Shown here in pieces: positions 34,496 through 42,432 of a stretch of DNA of 64,000 nucleotides (its first letter is position 1; the number at the start of each line of letters is the position of its first letter). Origin of the DNA: Anaerocolumna cellulosilytica. Lineage in GTDB: Bacteria; Bacillota; Clostridia; Lachnospirales; Lachnospiraceae. Made by a program: the position numbers and the translations under genes. The stretch lies in NCBI RefSeq assembly GCF_014218335.1, contig NZ_AP023367.1, positions 3,101,501-3,165,500 of the forward strand. Direction: 5' to 3'. Under the pieces are notes generated by a model. It saw nothing but the letters and a program-made list of their open reading frames with translations, was not told the DNA's origin and ran no database searches.

Positions 34496-35740
34496 TTACT
34501 TAAAATTGAGAAACATATTCTTGATTCTATCCAGACAGAATGGGAAATCAATTTTTTCTATTGCTGTCTTTGTTAATATGGGGACTTCTTTTATGAATTC
34601 GTCTCCCACATAATATTTAGCACTTCCCACCGCCATGTCTGCTTTAATAGGTGCTGTCATAGCCGTGGGAACCTTATATACTACGTTAACAACTTCTCCT
34701 TGCCGCATAAGGAGAGAGATATCACCTGTATAGTAAAGCTCTACGTAATTTTCTTTTCCATCTTCTACAAGCGCAGGTGCAAATTCTTTCTCTGCATTAA
34801 AAATCTGCCGATATTCATAATTATGAACTCCATAATCCATTAATCCCACTGTATCCGACCACTTGTAAGTTTTGTGAGGAGGCCATCCGCTGCCTAATAC
34901 ACTGGATATAAAAGTTTTCCCATCTCGCTTTACTGCTCCTACAAAACAATATCCAGCCTTGCTTGTGAACCCGGTCTTAATTCCAATGGCACCATTATAC
35001 ATATACAAGAACCTGTCTTTATTACTTACTGTAAATCCTCTTCCCTTAGTTAATTCTGAGAATTGGTGGGTGGCCGTATTGGTTATTTTTATAAATTCAG
35101 GATTTTGAATCGCATAACCGGCTATTCTTGATAGTTCTACTGCTGTAGTATAATGTCCCTGGGCATCCAAACCGTTGGGAGTTACAAAATTAGTATGTTC
35201 ACAGCCTAATTCTCTGGCTTTTTCATTCATAAGCTTTGCAAACCCTTCAACACTGCCTCCCACATGTTCCGCTATGGCAACTGCTACATCATTATGAGAT
35301 TCCAACATTAAAGAATATAGCAGGTCTTCTAATTTGTACTGTTCACCTGCAATTACATTTAGCTGGACATCCGGCATTGTGGAGGCGTACTTGGATATCG
35401 TTACCACATCCTCAAGATTTGCTTTCTCTAAAGTAATGATACAGGTCATGATTTTTGTGGTACTTGCCATGGGCATTTCCTGATACCCGTTTTTTTCATA
35501 TAAAACACGCCCATTGGCAGCATCAATTAAAGCTGCTGACTGGGCGTATAATTTTAAATTTTTTGTTTCTGTAAGTTCTGAGGATTTGACTTTAGAATCA
35601 GGCTGATTTTTATCCTCCATGGCTATCGGGATGTTCACTTTTTCCTGGTTTAAGCTTGTAAGTAAAGCCTCGTATTGAGTGATACTGCAAAAATACAAAA
35701 TAAGTACGGATATTATAATACCTGGTATTTTCTTTTTCAT
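34496..35740 (-). CDS. D-alanyl-D-alanine carboxypeptidase (PBP5 type)
   Basis: Low-molecular-weight penicillin-binding protein of 414 residues that trims the terminal D-Ala of peptidoglycan stem peptides. An N-terminal hydrophobic export segment (about 4-22), then serine-peptidase motifs STTK (about 92-95), SHN (about 153) and KTG (about 253), followed by the PBP5 C-terminal beta domain and a C-terminal amphipathic helix (IDFPFCLDRIKNMFLNF). A second paralogue lies at 62801. Confidence 0.92.
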   Translation of the reverse strand: MKKKIPGIIISVLILYFCSITQYEALLTSLNQEKVNIPIAMEDKNQPDSKVKSSELTETKNLKLYAQSAALIDAANGRVLYEKNGYQEMPMASTTKIMTCIITLEKANLEDVVTISKYASTMPDVQLNVIAGEQYKLEDLLYSLMLESHNDVAVAIAEHVGGSVEGFAKLMNEKARELGCEHTNFVTPNGLDAQGHYTTAVELSRIAGYAIQNPEFIKITNTATHQFSELTKGRGFTVSNKDRFLYMYNGAIGIKTGFTSKAGYCFVGAVKRDGKTFISSVLGSGWPPHKTYKWSDTVGLMDYGVHNYEYRQIFNAEKEFAPALVEDGKENYVELYYTGDISLLMRQGEVVNVVYKVPTAMTAPIKADMAVGSAKYYVGDEFIKEVPILTKTAIEKIDFPFCLDRIKNMFLNFK

Positions 35741-35817
35741 TCCTGGCTTCCTAATTTTATACTTAATTTAATTGTATTTTAAAGGAAAAATATTATGCTA
35801 AAATTATAGGCATCGTT

Positions 35818-38487
35818 TTAATATTTACTCTCTATAGTATAGGATATTGCCACAGCTTCTGTTCTTACTAGTTTTGATTTTATAAATTTGATAAATTGTA
35901 TAATAAACAGGTTAGATAATGCTAAACCATATACTGTTAGTAGCAGATTTAAACTTAAAGTTGCAGTCTCAAACATGTGATTTAATCCAGGAATTAACAA
36001 TACTGCGTTCAATAAAATAAATCCAATTGCAAACGCACCACCTAATATTTTATTATTTATTATTTCTTTTTTAAATAATATACATTGTTCTGATTTTGAA
36101 TTATAACCATGAACAAGTCTTGACAAGCACAATGTTGCAAATGCCATAGTGCTTGCAACGGCTTCACCACCATTTTTTAGGCCGATATAATAAGCACACA
36201 TTGTCATAGCACCGATTACAAAACCTTCTGTCAATATACCAAATAAGAACTGTTTAGTTAAGATAGATTCATCCTTTTGTCTTGGTGCCTCTGCCATAAC
36301 CTCTTTGGTGTGGGAATCAAGACCTAATGCAATAGCTGGAAGGCTATCTGTTAAAAGGTTAATGAACAACAGGTGGACGGGTGCAAAAGGTACGGCCAGA
36401 CCCGCTAGGGATGCGTATAAAACAGATAAAATACCAGCGGTATTACCGGATAGTAAAAACTTAATGGATTTTTTAATATTACGATATACGTTTCTCCCAT
36501 TTTCTACTGCTTTTACAATGGTTGCAAAATTATCATCCGTAAGTACCATAGAAGCTGCATCCTTTGCCACTTCACTACCAGTGATACCCATTGCTATACC
36601 TACATCTGCCTGTTTTAGTGCCGGAGCATCGTTTACACCATCACCGGTCATGGCAACTATATTGCCTTTTTCCTGCCATGCTCTTACAATCCTAATTTTA
36701 TGCTCCGGTGATACTCTGGCATAAACACACACCTTTTCAACAAAAGTTTTTAATTCTTCGTCTGAAAGTCCGTCAATTTCACTACCTTCCACTGCTATAT
36801 AACCATCTTCTAAAATACCAATCTGTTCTGCAATAGCGGCCGCTGTTATTTTATGGTCGCCGGTTATCATAATTGCACGGATACCAGATTTCTTACATTG
36901 AGCCACTGCTGCTTTTGATTCTTCTCTTGGAGGATCCATCATTGCGATTAATCCCAGGAATATAAAGTCCGTTTCATCTTCCATTGAAACTTCTGTGTTC
37001 ACAATATACTTGTATCCGAATGCCAAAACTCTTAGACCCTTCTTAGAGCAATCTAAGTTAGCCTTCATTATCTTATCTTTGTCTTTCGCCGTTATAGTAT
37101 TAACTTGTCCATTTATTTCAATGCCGGTCATTCTACTAAGCATAACATCTACAGCACCTTTTGTAACCATAATCAGTTTATTGTCCATATTATGCACAGT
37201 AGACATTAACTTACGGTCAGAATCAAATGGAATTTCAGCAAGTCTTTCGTACTGATTCCTAATAGATGCTGTTTCTAAATTACTGTTGTTTAAACGTCCT
37301 GCCATAATAGTTGACATATTTACCAGAGCAACTTCGGTAGGATCACCTACCTCTACTCCGCCTGTATTGCTGGCGTCATTACACAATGCACTGAAATTCA
37401 GCAGTTTATTTTCCGTTGCAGACTGTACCGTATACTTATCAAAGGGTAACAAAGTATCATTTACATAAACATTCATAACGGTCATTTTGTTCTGTGTTAA
37501 AGTTCCGGTCTTATCAGAACAGATAATAGATACACTTCCAAGACCTTCTACTGCATGTAATTTACGGATAATTGCATTTTCTTTTGCCATCTTCTGGGTA
37601 CTGAAAGCTAACACAATTGTTACAATAGAACTAAGTGCTTCCGGAATCGCTGCAACAGCAAGAGCTACTGCAAAAGTAAATGCGTCCATAATAGAAGAGC
37701 CCTCAATTACATTTACCGCAAATATAACTGCGCAGATGGCTAAAATTACTATGGAAAGTTTTTTCCCAAAGTTATCAAGGTTGGTCTGTAAGGGTGTTTT
37801 ATGTTCTTTTGTATCCTTTAATAAAGTCGCAATTTTACCTACCTCTGTATTCATACCGGTAGCTGTTACTAAAAAACTTCCTCGTCCGTAAGTTACAAAA
37901 CTTCCAGAGAACACCATATTAATTCTGTCACCTAAAGATACCTCACGTTCTAATATAATATCTTCTTTTTCAACACTTAAACTTTCGCCGGTAAGTGCAC
38001 TTTCATTAATTTTTAAGCTGGCATTGTTAAGGATACGTCCGTCTGCACAGATATAATCCCCTGCCTCTAGAAGAACAATATCTCCAACCGCAACTTCTCT
38101 TGATGGTATAATTAAAGTTTCGCCGTCCCTTATTACTTTGGCATTGGGAGCTGATAACTGTTTTAAACTGTCTAATGACTTTTCTGCTTTTTTATGTTGT
38201 ACCGTTCCTAAAATGGCATTCAAAATAATAACAAGAAATATTACAGCCGAACTTTCATAATCTCCCAAAACGGCTGATATAGTTGCTGCTGCAATTAAGA
38301 TAATTACCAGAAAGTCCTTAAACTGACTTAAAAATATCTGCCCAATACTTTCCTTTTTACCTTCTGTCAGTTCGTTATACCCTTTTTCCTCCATTCTTTT
38401 GTTCGCTTCTGCTTTACTCAAACCATTCTCGTTTGTTTGAAACTCCTGCAAAAGATTTTTTTTACTGCTTTGATAAATTGATGTCAT
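35818..38487 (-). CDS. P-type cation ATPase (Ca2+/Mn2+ P2-type)
   Basis: 889-residue P2-type ATPase with about ten TM segments. TGES actuator motif (LTGESLSVEK, about 166), phosphorylation motif CSDKTGTLTQNKMTV (about 323), KGAVDVML nucleotide-domain segment, and hinge TGDGVNDAPALKQADVGIAMG (about 612). M4 carries IPEALSSIVTI, like the PEGL of calcium pumps but with PEAL. The transported ion cannot be fixed from sequence; Ca2+ or Mn2+ efflux is likely. Start ATG at 38487 behind AGGAGG. A strong promoter and an attenuated leader precede it. Confidence 0.9.
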   Translation of the reverse strand: MTSIYQSSKKNLLQEFQTNENGLSKAEANKRMEEKGYNELTEGKKESIGQIFLSQFKDFLVIILIAAATISAVLGDYESSAVIFLVIILNAILGTVQHKKAEKSLDSLKQLSAPNAKVIRDGETLIIPSREVAVGDIVLLEAGDYICADGRILNNASLKINESALTGESLSVEKEDIILEREVSLGDRINMVFSGSFVTYGRGSFLVTATGMNTEVGKIATLLKDTKEHKTPLQTNLDNFGKKLSIVILAICAVIFAVNVIEGSSIMDAFTFAVALAVAAIPEALSSIVTIVLAFSTQKMAKENAIIRKLHAVEGLGSVSIICSDKTGTLTQNKMTVMNVYVNDTLLPFDKYTVQSATENKLLNFSALCNDASNTGGVEVGDPTEVALVNMSTIMAGRLNNSNLETASIRNQYERLAEIPFDSDRKLMSTVHNMDNKLIMVTKGAVDVMLSRMTGIEINGQVNTITAKDKDKIMKANLDCSKKGLRVLAFGYKYIVNTEVSMEDETDFIFLGLIAMMDPPREESKAAVAQCKKSGIRAIMITGDHKITAAAIAEQIGILEDGYIAVEGSEIDGLSDEELKTFVEKVCVYARVSPEHKIRIVRAWQEKGNIVAMTGDGVNDAPALKQADVGIAMGITGSEVAKDAASMVLTDDNFATIVKAVENGRNVYRNIKKSIKFLLSGNTAGILSVLYASLAGLAVPFAPVHLLFINLLTDSLPAIALGLDSHTKEVMAEAPRQKDESILTKQFLFGILTEGFVIGAMTMCAYYIGLKNGGEAVASTMAFATLCLSRLVHGYNSKSEQCILFKKEIINNKILGGAFAIGFILLNAVLLIPGLNHMFETATLSLNLLLTVYGLALSNLFIIQFIKFIKSKLVRTEAVAISYTIESKY

Positions 38488-38531
38488 AAATCTCCTCCTG
38501 AAACTTCTTAGTGGTTATGAGCGCACAAAAA

Positions 38532-38577
38532 AAGACTTTTATTGTAAACGCTCACTTAACGTTACAACAAAAGTCTT
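38532..38577 (-). terminator. Leader terminator/attenuator of the P-type ATPase
   Basis: Minus strand AAGACTTTTGTTGTAACG (38577-38560) pairs, with one mismatch and one bulge, to 38550-38532, followed by TTTTTTT. It lies within the 5' leader, about 45 nt before the ATG. Confidence 0.8.
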
Positions 38578-38713
38578 GCTACTTAGTTACGAAGCAGATT
38601 ATTCGTATGTGATAAACTCTTATCAGAACTATAATCGTATTGACGCCATCGCAAACATTAAAAGTTCTTTTCAATCTTTATAAACTTATAATGCAAGCTA
38701 CTCCCTTTTGATT
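38560..38713 (-). promoter_or_regulatory. Attenuated leader, possible divergent yybP-ykoY (Mn2+) riboswitch
   Basis: A 226-nt leader from the promoter at 38720-38748 to the ATPase start, ending in a terminator. Segments GGCGTCAATACG, ACATACGAA and TAGCAAGACTTTT resemble parts of the yybP-ykoY motif, which commonly precedes P-type cation pumps, and the TAGCAAGAC block overlaps the terminator arm as expected. The hallmark 5' GGGGAGTAG is not present, so this is a candidate only. Confidence 0.4.
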
Positions 38714-38719
38714 ATTGAT

Positions 38720-38748
38720 ATCATAACAAAAAGTCTTATCTCTGTCAA
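38720..38748 (-). promoter_or_regulatory. Sigma-A promoter of the P-type ATPase
   Basis: TTGACA (38748-38743), 17 bp, TATGAT (38725-38720) on the minus strand. Confidence 0.8.
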
Positions 38749-38789
38749 ATAAAATCTCAAAAATTATTTTGTTTTCTAAGTTTTGTTTT

Positions 38790-39875
38790 TTATATTTCGT
38801 CATTGTTTGTATGTTTTACAGCTATTTCCCCACAGATATTAGTCTGTAAGAATTTCTTGATTTCGGGATAGGAATCAGTGATTCCAAGTATCCACATAAG
38901 TTTTGTATAGACTGCTTCCGTTGTCATATCATATGCAGAAAGTATACCAAGCCTGCCTGCTGTTACTCCAACCTCATAGGTATCCAGATTAACACCGTCA
39001 TATACGCACTGAGTTGCCATAATAACAGGTATTCCCCTTTTTATGAGTCTTTCCATATTTTCAAGCAGCTGCATATTGGCTACCGGCATCCCCCCAAGTC
39101 CATAGCCCTCAATAATAACTCCCTGATACCCTTCCTTAAGTATATAATCAAGTAGTCCCGGCTCAAAACCCGGCACCATTTTGAGCATGAATATTTTAGG
39201 AATTTTTAAGGTTTTTCCCGCCACAGCAGACGTGGATTGATTGTTTAGGCAGATATCATTTGCTCCAAGAATTTCTTTTATATCCACTTCCTTTTCCTGC
39301 ATTCGTTTATAATCATCCGTTATGTAGAGCTTCCTCTCTTTTATAACACCTACATAGGGATAATTACAGCTGATATAAGCATCCTTATTAATGGAACTTC
39401 TTTTATAAACCCTCGTTCCCTTCATGATTTTATCATGAAATACCACAAAAACCCCAGAAAGTCGTCCGTCAGCAGCCGTAATGATAGCATCCTTTAAATT
39501 TTTTACACCGTCACTGTTGTCAAAGGCAATAGGAATTTGGGAACCGGTAAGTACAATTGCCTTTTCTACATTACAGAACATATAAGAAAGCATTGCTGCA
39601 CTATATGACATAGTATCCGTCCCGTGAAGGATGACTATGCCGTCATATTTATCGATATGCTTCCTAATCGTCTCCTTAACTATATACCAATCACTTGGTA
39701 TAATGTTACTGCTGTCTTTATTAAAAATAGGTTCAAAAGTTACATCATATTCACCGGCCAGGCTAATAATCTTATTAAATAGCATCTGGCTTAAATCGTC
39801 ACCCGGTTTTAGTCCTTCCTTTGACCGTAGGCTGACTATGGTTCCGCCCGTTGTTAATACCAATACCCGTTTCAA
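38790..39875 (-). CDS. L-asparaginase (AnsA type)
   Basis: Hydrolyses asparagine to aspartate and ammonia. 361 residues with no signal peptide, so cytosolic. First catalytic-Thr motif LTTGGTIVSL (about 7-16) and second VILHGTDTMSYSAAML (about 82-97), then VLTGSQIP (about 110) and the glycine-rich SEGYGLGG-like segment IIEGYGLGGMP. Start ATG at 39875. Standalone gene, convergent with nothing nearby; about 300 nt separate it from the ATPase promoter region. Confidence 0.9.
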   Translation of the reverse strand: MKRVLVLTTGGTIVSLRSKEGLKPGDDLSQMLFNKIISLAGEYDVTFEPIFNKDSSNIIPSDWYIVKETIRKHIDKYDGIVILHGTDTMSYSAAMLSYMFCNVEKAIVLTGSQIPIAFDNSDGVKNLKDAIITAADGRLSGVFVVFHDKIMKGTRVYKRSSINKDAYISCNYPYVGVIKERKLYITDDYKRMQEKEVDIKEILGANDICLNNQSTSAVAGKTLKIPKIFMLKMVPGFEPGLLDYILKEGYQGVIIEGYGLGGMPVANMQLLENMERLIKRGIPVIMATQCVYDGVNLDTYEVGVTAGRLGILSAYDMTTEAVYTKLMWILGITDSYPEIKKFLQTNICGEIAVKHTNNDEI

Positions 39876-40120
39876 AGTTTATCTTTCCCCCGCTTCTATT
39901 ATCTGTAGTTTAAACTTCTTCAATTTTTTAATTATATGCTATAGTATATAATTTTGCAATATATCCTTTTCTTTAAATCTTTTATAGTCACGTTTCGCAA
40001 TTGTCTAATGCTACTATTATTAACGTTTCCAAATTAATTAATTCTTCCTTAGATAAATCTCTTGCCTAAGGAATGCTTATAAAACCATGTAAATGCTAAA
40101 AATACATAGATGTCAAGATA

Positions 40121-40181
40121 TTCGTAACAGTTTCATAAGTAAATCTTAACATTTAATAAGGTCAATTTAAAAAAGTATAAA
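40121..40181 (+). promoter_or_regulatory. Direct-repeat operator and promoter of the vanG-like operon
   Basis: Four consecutive 11-bp units: TTCGTAACAGT, TTCATAAGTAA, ATCTTAACATT, TAATAAGGTCA (40121-40164), sharing a TAA(C/G) core in phase. A -10-like TATAAA follows at 40176-40181, 11 bp after the last unit, where a classical -35 is lacking. Phased 11-bp direct repeats replacing the -35 are the usual layout for OmpR/PhoB-family activators, the family of VanR. The binding protein is not in this window. Confidence 0.5.
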
Positions 40182-40301
40182 GATTTAGGTGGTATACTTG
40201 AACTGTTGGAATTGTAGCCAAATATGCAATTGGTGTAAAAATACAAATTCTGCGGCACAATATATACATAATCCCAAAAAAAGAATGGAGAACATTAACA
40301 C

Positions 40302-41351
40302 ATGGACAAAAAACGCATTGCAGTTATCTTCGGAGGCTGCTCAACAGAATATGAAGTATCTCTTCAATCAGCCCATGCAGTAATTACGCATTTAGATAAA
40401 GAATTATTTGATGTTGTCATGATAGGAATCACCAGAGACGGCAGGTGGCTGCACTATAATGGAAATCTTGATAAGCTTTTAAATAACACCTGGTTTTATG
40501 ATGCCAGCTGTGTAAAAGCGATTCTCTCACCGGATCGCAGAGATAAGGGACTTTTAGAGATTGCAGAGGATAGCATATCCCTCATAAAATTAGATGCCGT
40601 ATTCCCTGTTCTTCACGGGAAAAATGGAGAAGATGGTACATTACAAGGTCTAATTGAATTATCCGGCATTCCTTTAGTTGGCTGCGGTACATTAAGTTCC
40701 GCTCTATGTATGGATAAAGATTTAGCCCACAAAATAGTTTATATGGCAGGAATAAAAACTCCATCTTCTGTAATAATTCGCAAAGATATGGAGAAAAATT
40801 TAATCTGTCGATTAACTAATGTTCTAACATTTCCTGTATTTGTTAAGCCAGTAAAATCTGGTTCCTCCTTTGGTATCACAAAGGTATTAAGAGAAGATGA
40901 TTTGTGGGAAGCTGTTGAAGCTGCCTTTATTCATGATGATAAGGTGATTATTGAAGAAAATATTGAAGGTTTTGAAGTAGGCTGTGCAATACTTGGGAAT
41001 GAGCAGCTTATTGTAGGGGAAGTAGATGAAATTGAGCTGACCCAGGGATTTTTTGATTTTACCGAAAAGTATACCTTGAAATCTTCTACCATTCATATGC
41101 CGGCAAGAATCAATCACGAGCTTGCCCATCAGGTAAAAGAGACCGCTAAAACTATATATCAAGAACTTGGCTGCAAAGGATTTGCCAGAGTGGATATGTT
41201 CCTTACACCAAACGGTGATTTAGTTTTTAACGAAGTTAATACCATTCCCGGTTTTACCTCTCATAGCAGATATCCAAATATGTTAAAAGGAATTGGGTTC
41301 GATTATTCACGTATATTAAAAGAACTTATTTATTTGGCAATTAAAGACTAA
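40302..41351 (+). CDS. vanG: VanG-type D-alanine--D-serine ligase
   Basis: ATP-grasp ligase of 349 residues. The N-terminal IAVIFGGCSTEYEVSLQSA (7-25), HGKNGEDG (105-112), VKPVKSGSSFG (181-191) and metal-binding FNEVNTIPGFTSHSRYP place it in the D-Ala-D-X ligase family. The omega-loop region has FFDFTEKYTLKS with EKY at 255-257, as in D-Ala-D-Ser/D-Ala ligases of the VanC/VanG group rather than the VanA/VanB D-lactate type. It is the first of three adjacent genes with the matching peptidase and serine racemase, which strongly supports D-Ala-D-Ser synthesis. About 115-nt leader from the predicted promoter. Confidence 0.9.
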   Translation: MDKKRIAVIFGGCSTEYEVSLQSAHAVITHLDKELFDVVMIGITRDGRWLHYNGNLDKLLNNTWFYDASCVKAILSPDRRDKGLLEIAEDSISLIKLDAVFPVLHGKNGEDGTLQGLIELSGIPLVGCGTLSSALCMDKDLAHKIVYMAGIKTPSSVIIRKDMEKNLICRLTNVLTFPVFVKPVKSGSSFGITKVLREDDLWEAVEAAFIHDDKVIIEENIEGFEVGCAILGNEQLIVGEVDEIELTQGFFDFTEKYTLKSSTIHMPARINHELAHQVKETAKTIYQELGCKGFARVDMFLTPNGDLVFNEVNTIPGFTSHSRYPNMLKGIGFDYSRILKELIYLAIKD

Positions 41352-41391
41352 CAACTGTTATTCACAAAGACTAGAAAGGTAACAGAAATTT

Positions 41392-42156
41392 ATGAAAAAG
41401 TTGCTCTTAAAACCTGAAAATGTTCACAAAGGGAATTTAATACTTGTAAATAAAGAATATCCTATACAAGAAAAACAAGGCAGCTATGACTCTACATTAG
41501 TAAACTTAGGTATCAGGGATTCAGAAGTTATGATGGATTATGTGGCTGCCAAAGAGTTAAACAGGATATTTACATCATTAGCATGTGGAAATGATATTGT
41601 TCCTGTCAGTGGTTATCGCTCCAGTCAGGAGCAAAAACAGATTTATACTGACTCCCTCCAGGAAAATGGCAGACAGTTTACTGAAAAATACGTCGCTTAT
41701 CCAGGGCATAGTGAGCACCAGACTGGACTTGCCATAGACCTGGCAGAAAATTCCTATAACATTGACTTTATACGACCTAATTTCCCCAAAAAAGGAATCT
41801 GTCTTAAATTTCGTAACCTAGCTGCGAATTATGGTTTTATTGAACGTTATCCTAAAAACAAAACATCCATTACCGGAATTGCTCATGAACCCTGGCATTT
41901 TAGATATGTGGGATATCCACACTCTGCACTTATGGTATCTCTCAATCAAACCTTAGAAGAATATATGGTTTTTACTAAAAGATATATCTATACAGAAGAA
42001 CCCTATATTTACGAAGATGGGCAGAGACAGTATGAAATATACTTTGTTCCCATGGTGAAAGATGAAATAACCCTAGATTTGCCAAAAGACTTGCCTTATC
42101 AGGTCTCAGGCAATAACTTTGATGGTTTTATACTTACCCTCAAAACAGCAGGCTAA
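41392..42156 (+). CDS. VanXY/VanY-type D,D-peptidase
   Basis: 254-residue zinc D,D-peptidase of the peptidase M15B (VanY) family. SGYRSSQEQKQIY (73-85), zinc-site SEHQTGLAID with His109 and Asp116, and HEPWHFRYVG with catalytic Glu166 and His169. No signal peptide or TM segment is seen, which fits the cytosolic bifunctional VanXY proteins of vanC/vanG clusters that remove D-Ala-D-Ala and D-Ala-ending precursors. 40 nt after the ligase gene with an AAAGGT site. Confidence 0.88.
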   Translation: MKKLLLKPENVHKGNLILVNKEYPIQEKQGSYDSTLVNLGIRDSEVMMDYVAAKELNRIFTSLACGNDIVPVSGYRSSQEQKQIYTDSLQENGRQFTEKYVAYPGHSEHQTGLAIDLAENSYNIDFIRPNFPKKGICLKFRNLAANYGFIERYPKNKTSITGIAHEPWHFRYVGYPHSALMVSLNQTLEEYMVFTKRYIYTEEPYIYEDGQRQYEIYFVPMVKDEITLDLPKDLPYQVSGNNFDGFILTLKTAG

Positions 42157-42209
42157 TCGACTAAAAAGAAGCCGCAAAACTTTAACCTATGTTGCGGCAG
42201 TGAAGATTC

Positions 42210-42427
42210 GTGTGAAATGAAAAGTAAACTCACACCCTGATTTAAGGCGGAGCCGAATTTTAACAAATCGGCATGCAATGGGAGCTAGGATGAAAAAACA
42301 AGATACTTTTTCAACATCCTGATTTTTACACGAGCAAGTGCTATAAACACTGGACAACAGATGGGAGTTTAAGTTAAAAGATTTTTAACATCTTGATTTT
42401 CATGTGTGCTTTGCACACAGACGGGAG
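42210..42427 (+). repeat. Tandem two-hairpin/GGGAG leader modules before vanT
   Basis: Three successive modules, each hairpin, CYTGATTT-type linker, hairpin, then GGGAG. Module 1 (42210-42284): GTGTGA/TCACAC, CCTGATTT, GCCGA/TCGGC, GGGAG. Module 2 (to 42367): GGATG/CATCC, CTGATTTTT, AGTG/CACT, CAGATGGGAG. Module 3 (to 42427): GTTAAAA/TTTTAAC, TTGATTTT, TGTGTGC/GCACACA, CAGACGGGAG, five nt before the vanT ATG. Sequences diverge but architecture is kept. An extra hairpin GCCGCAA/TTGCGGC (42171-42198) precedes module 1. Similar modules precede blaI. Confidence 0.65.
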
Positions 42428-42432
42428 TTTAA

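Noticed and set aside
39986..39998. Third copy of TTTCGCAATTG, as in the 22.4/34.3 kb leader element
   Set aside because: Only this short block matches; the AATCACCAAAAGCAGG end is absent at the expected distance, so it was not counted as a copy.
40189..40383. 64-codon ORF overlapping the vanG start
   Set aside because: Overlaps the vanG leader and first 80 nt in another frame, no SD, no family resemblance.
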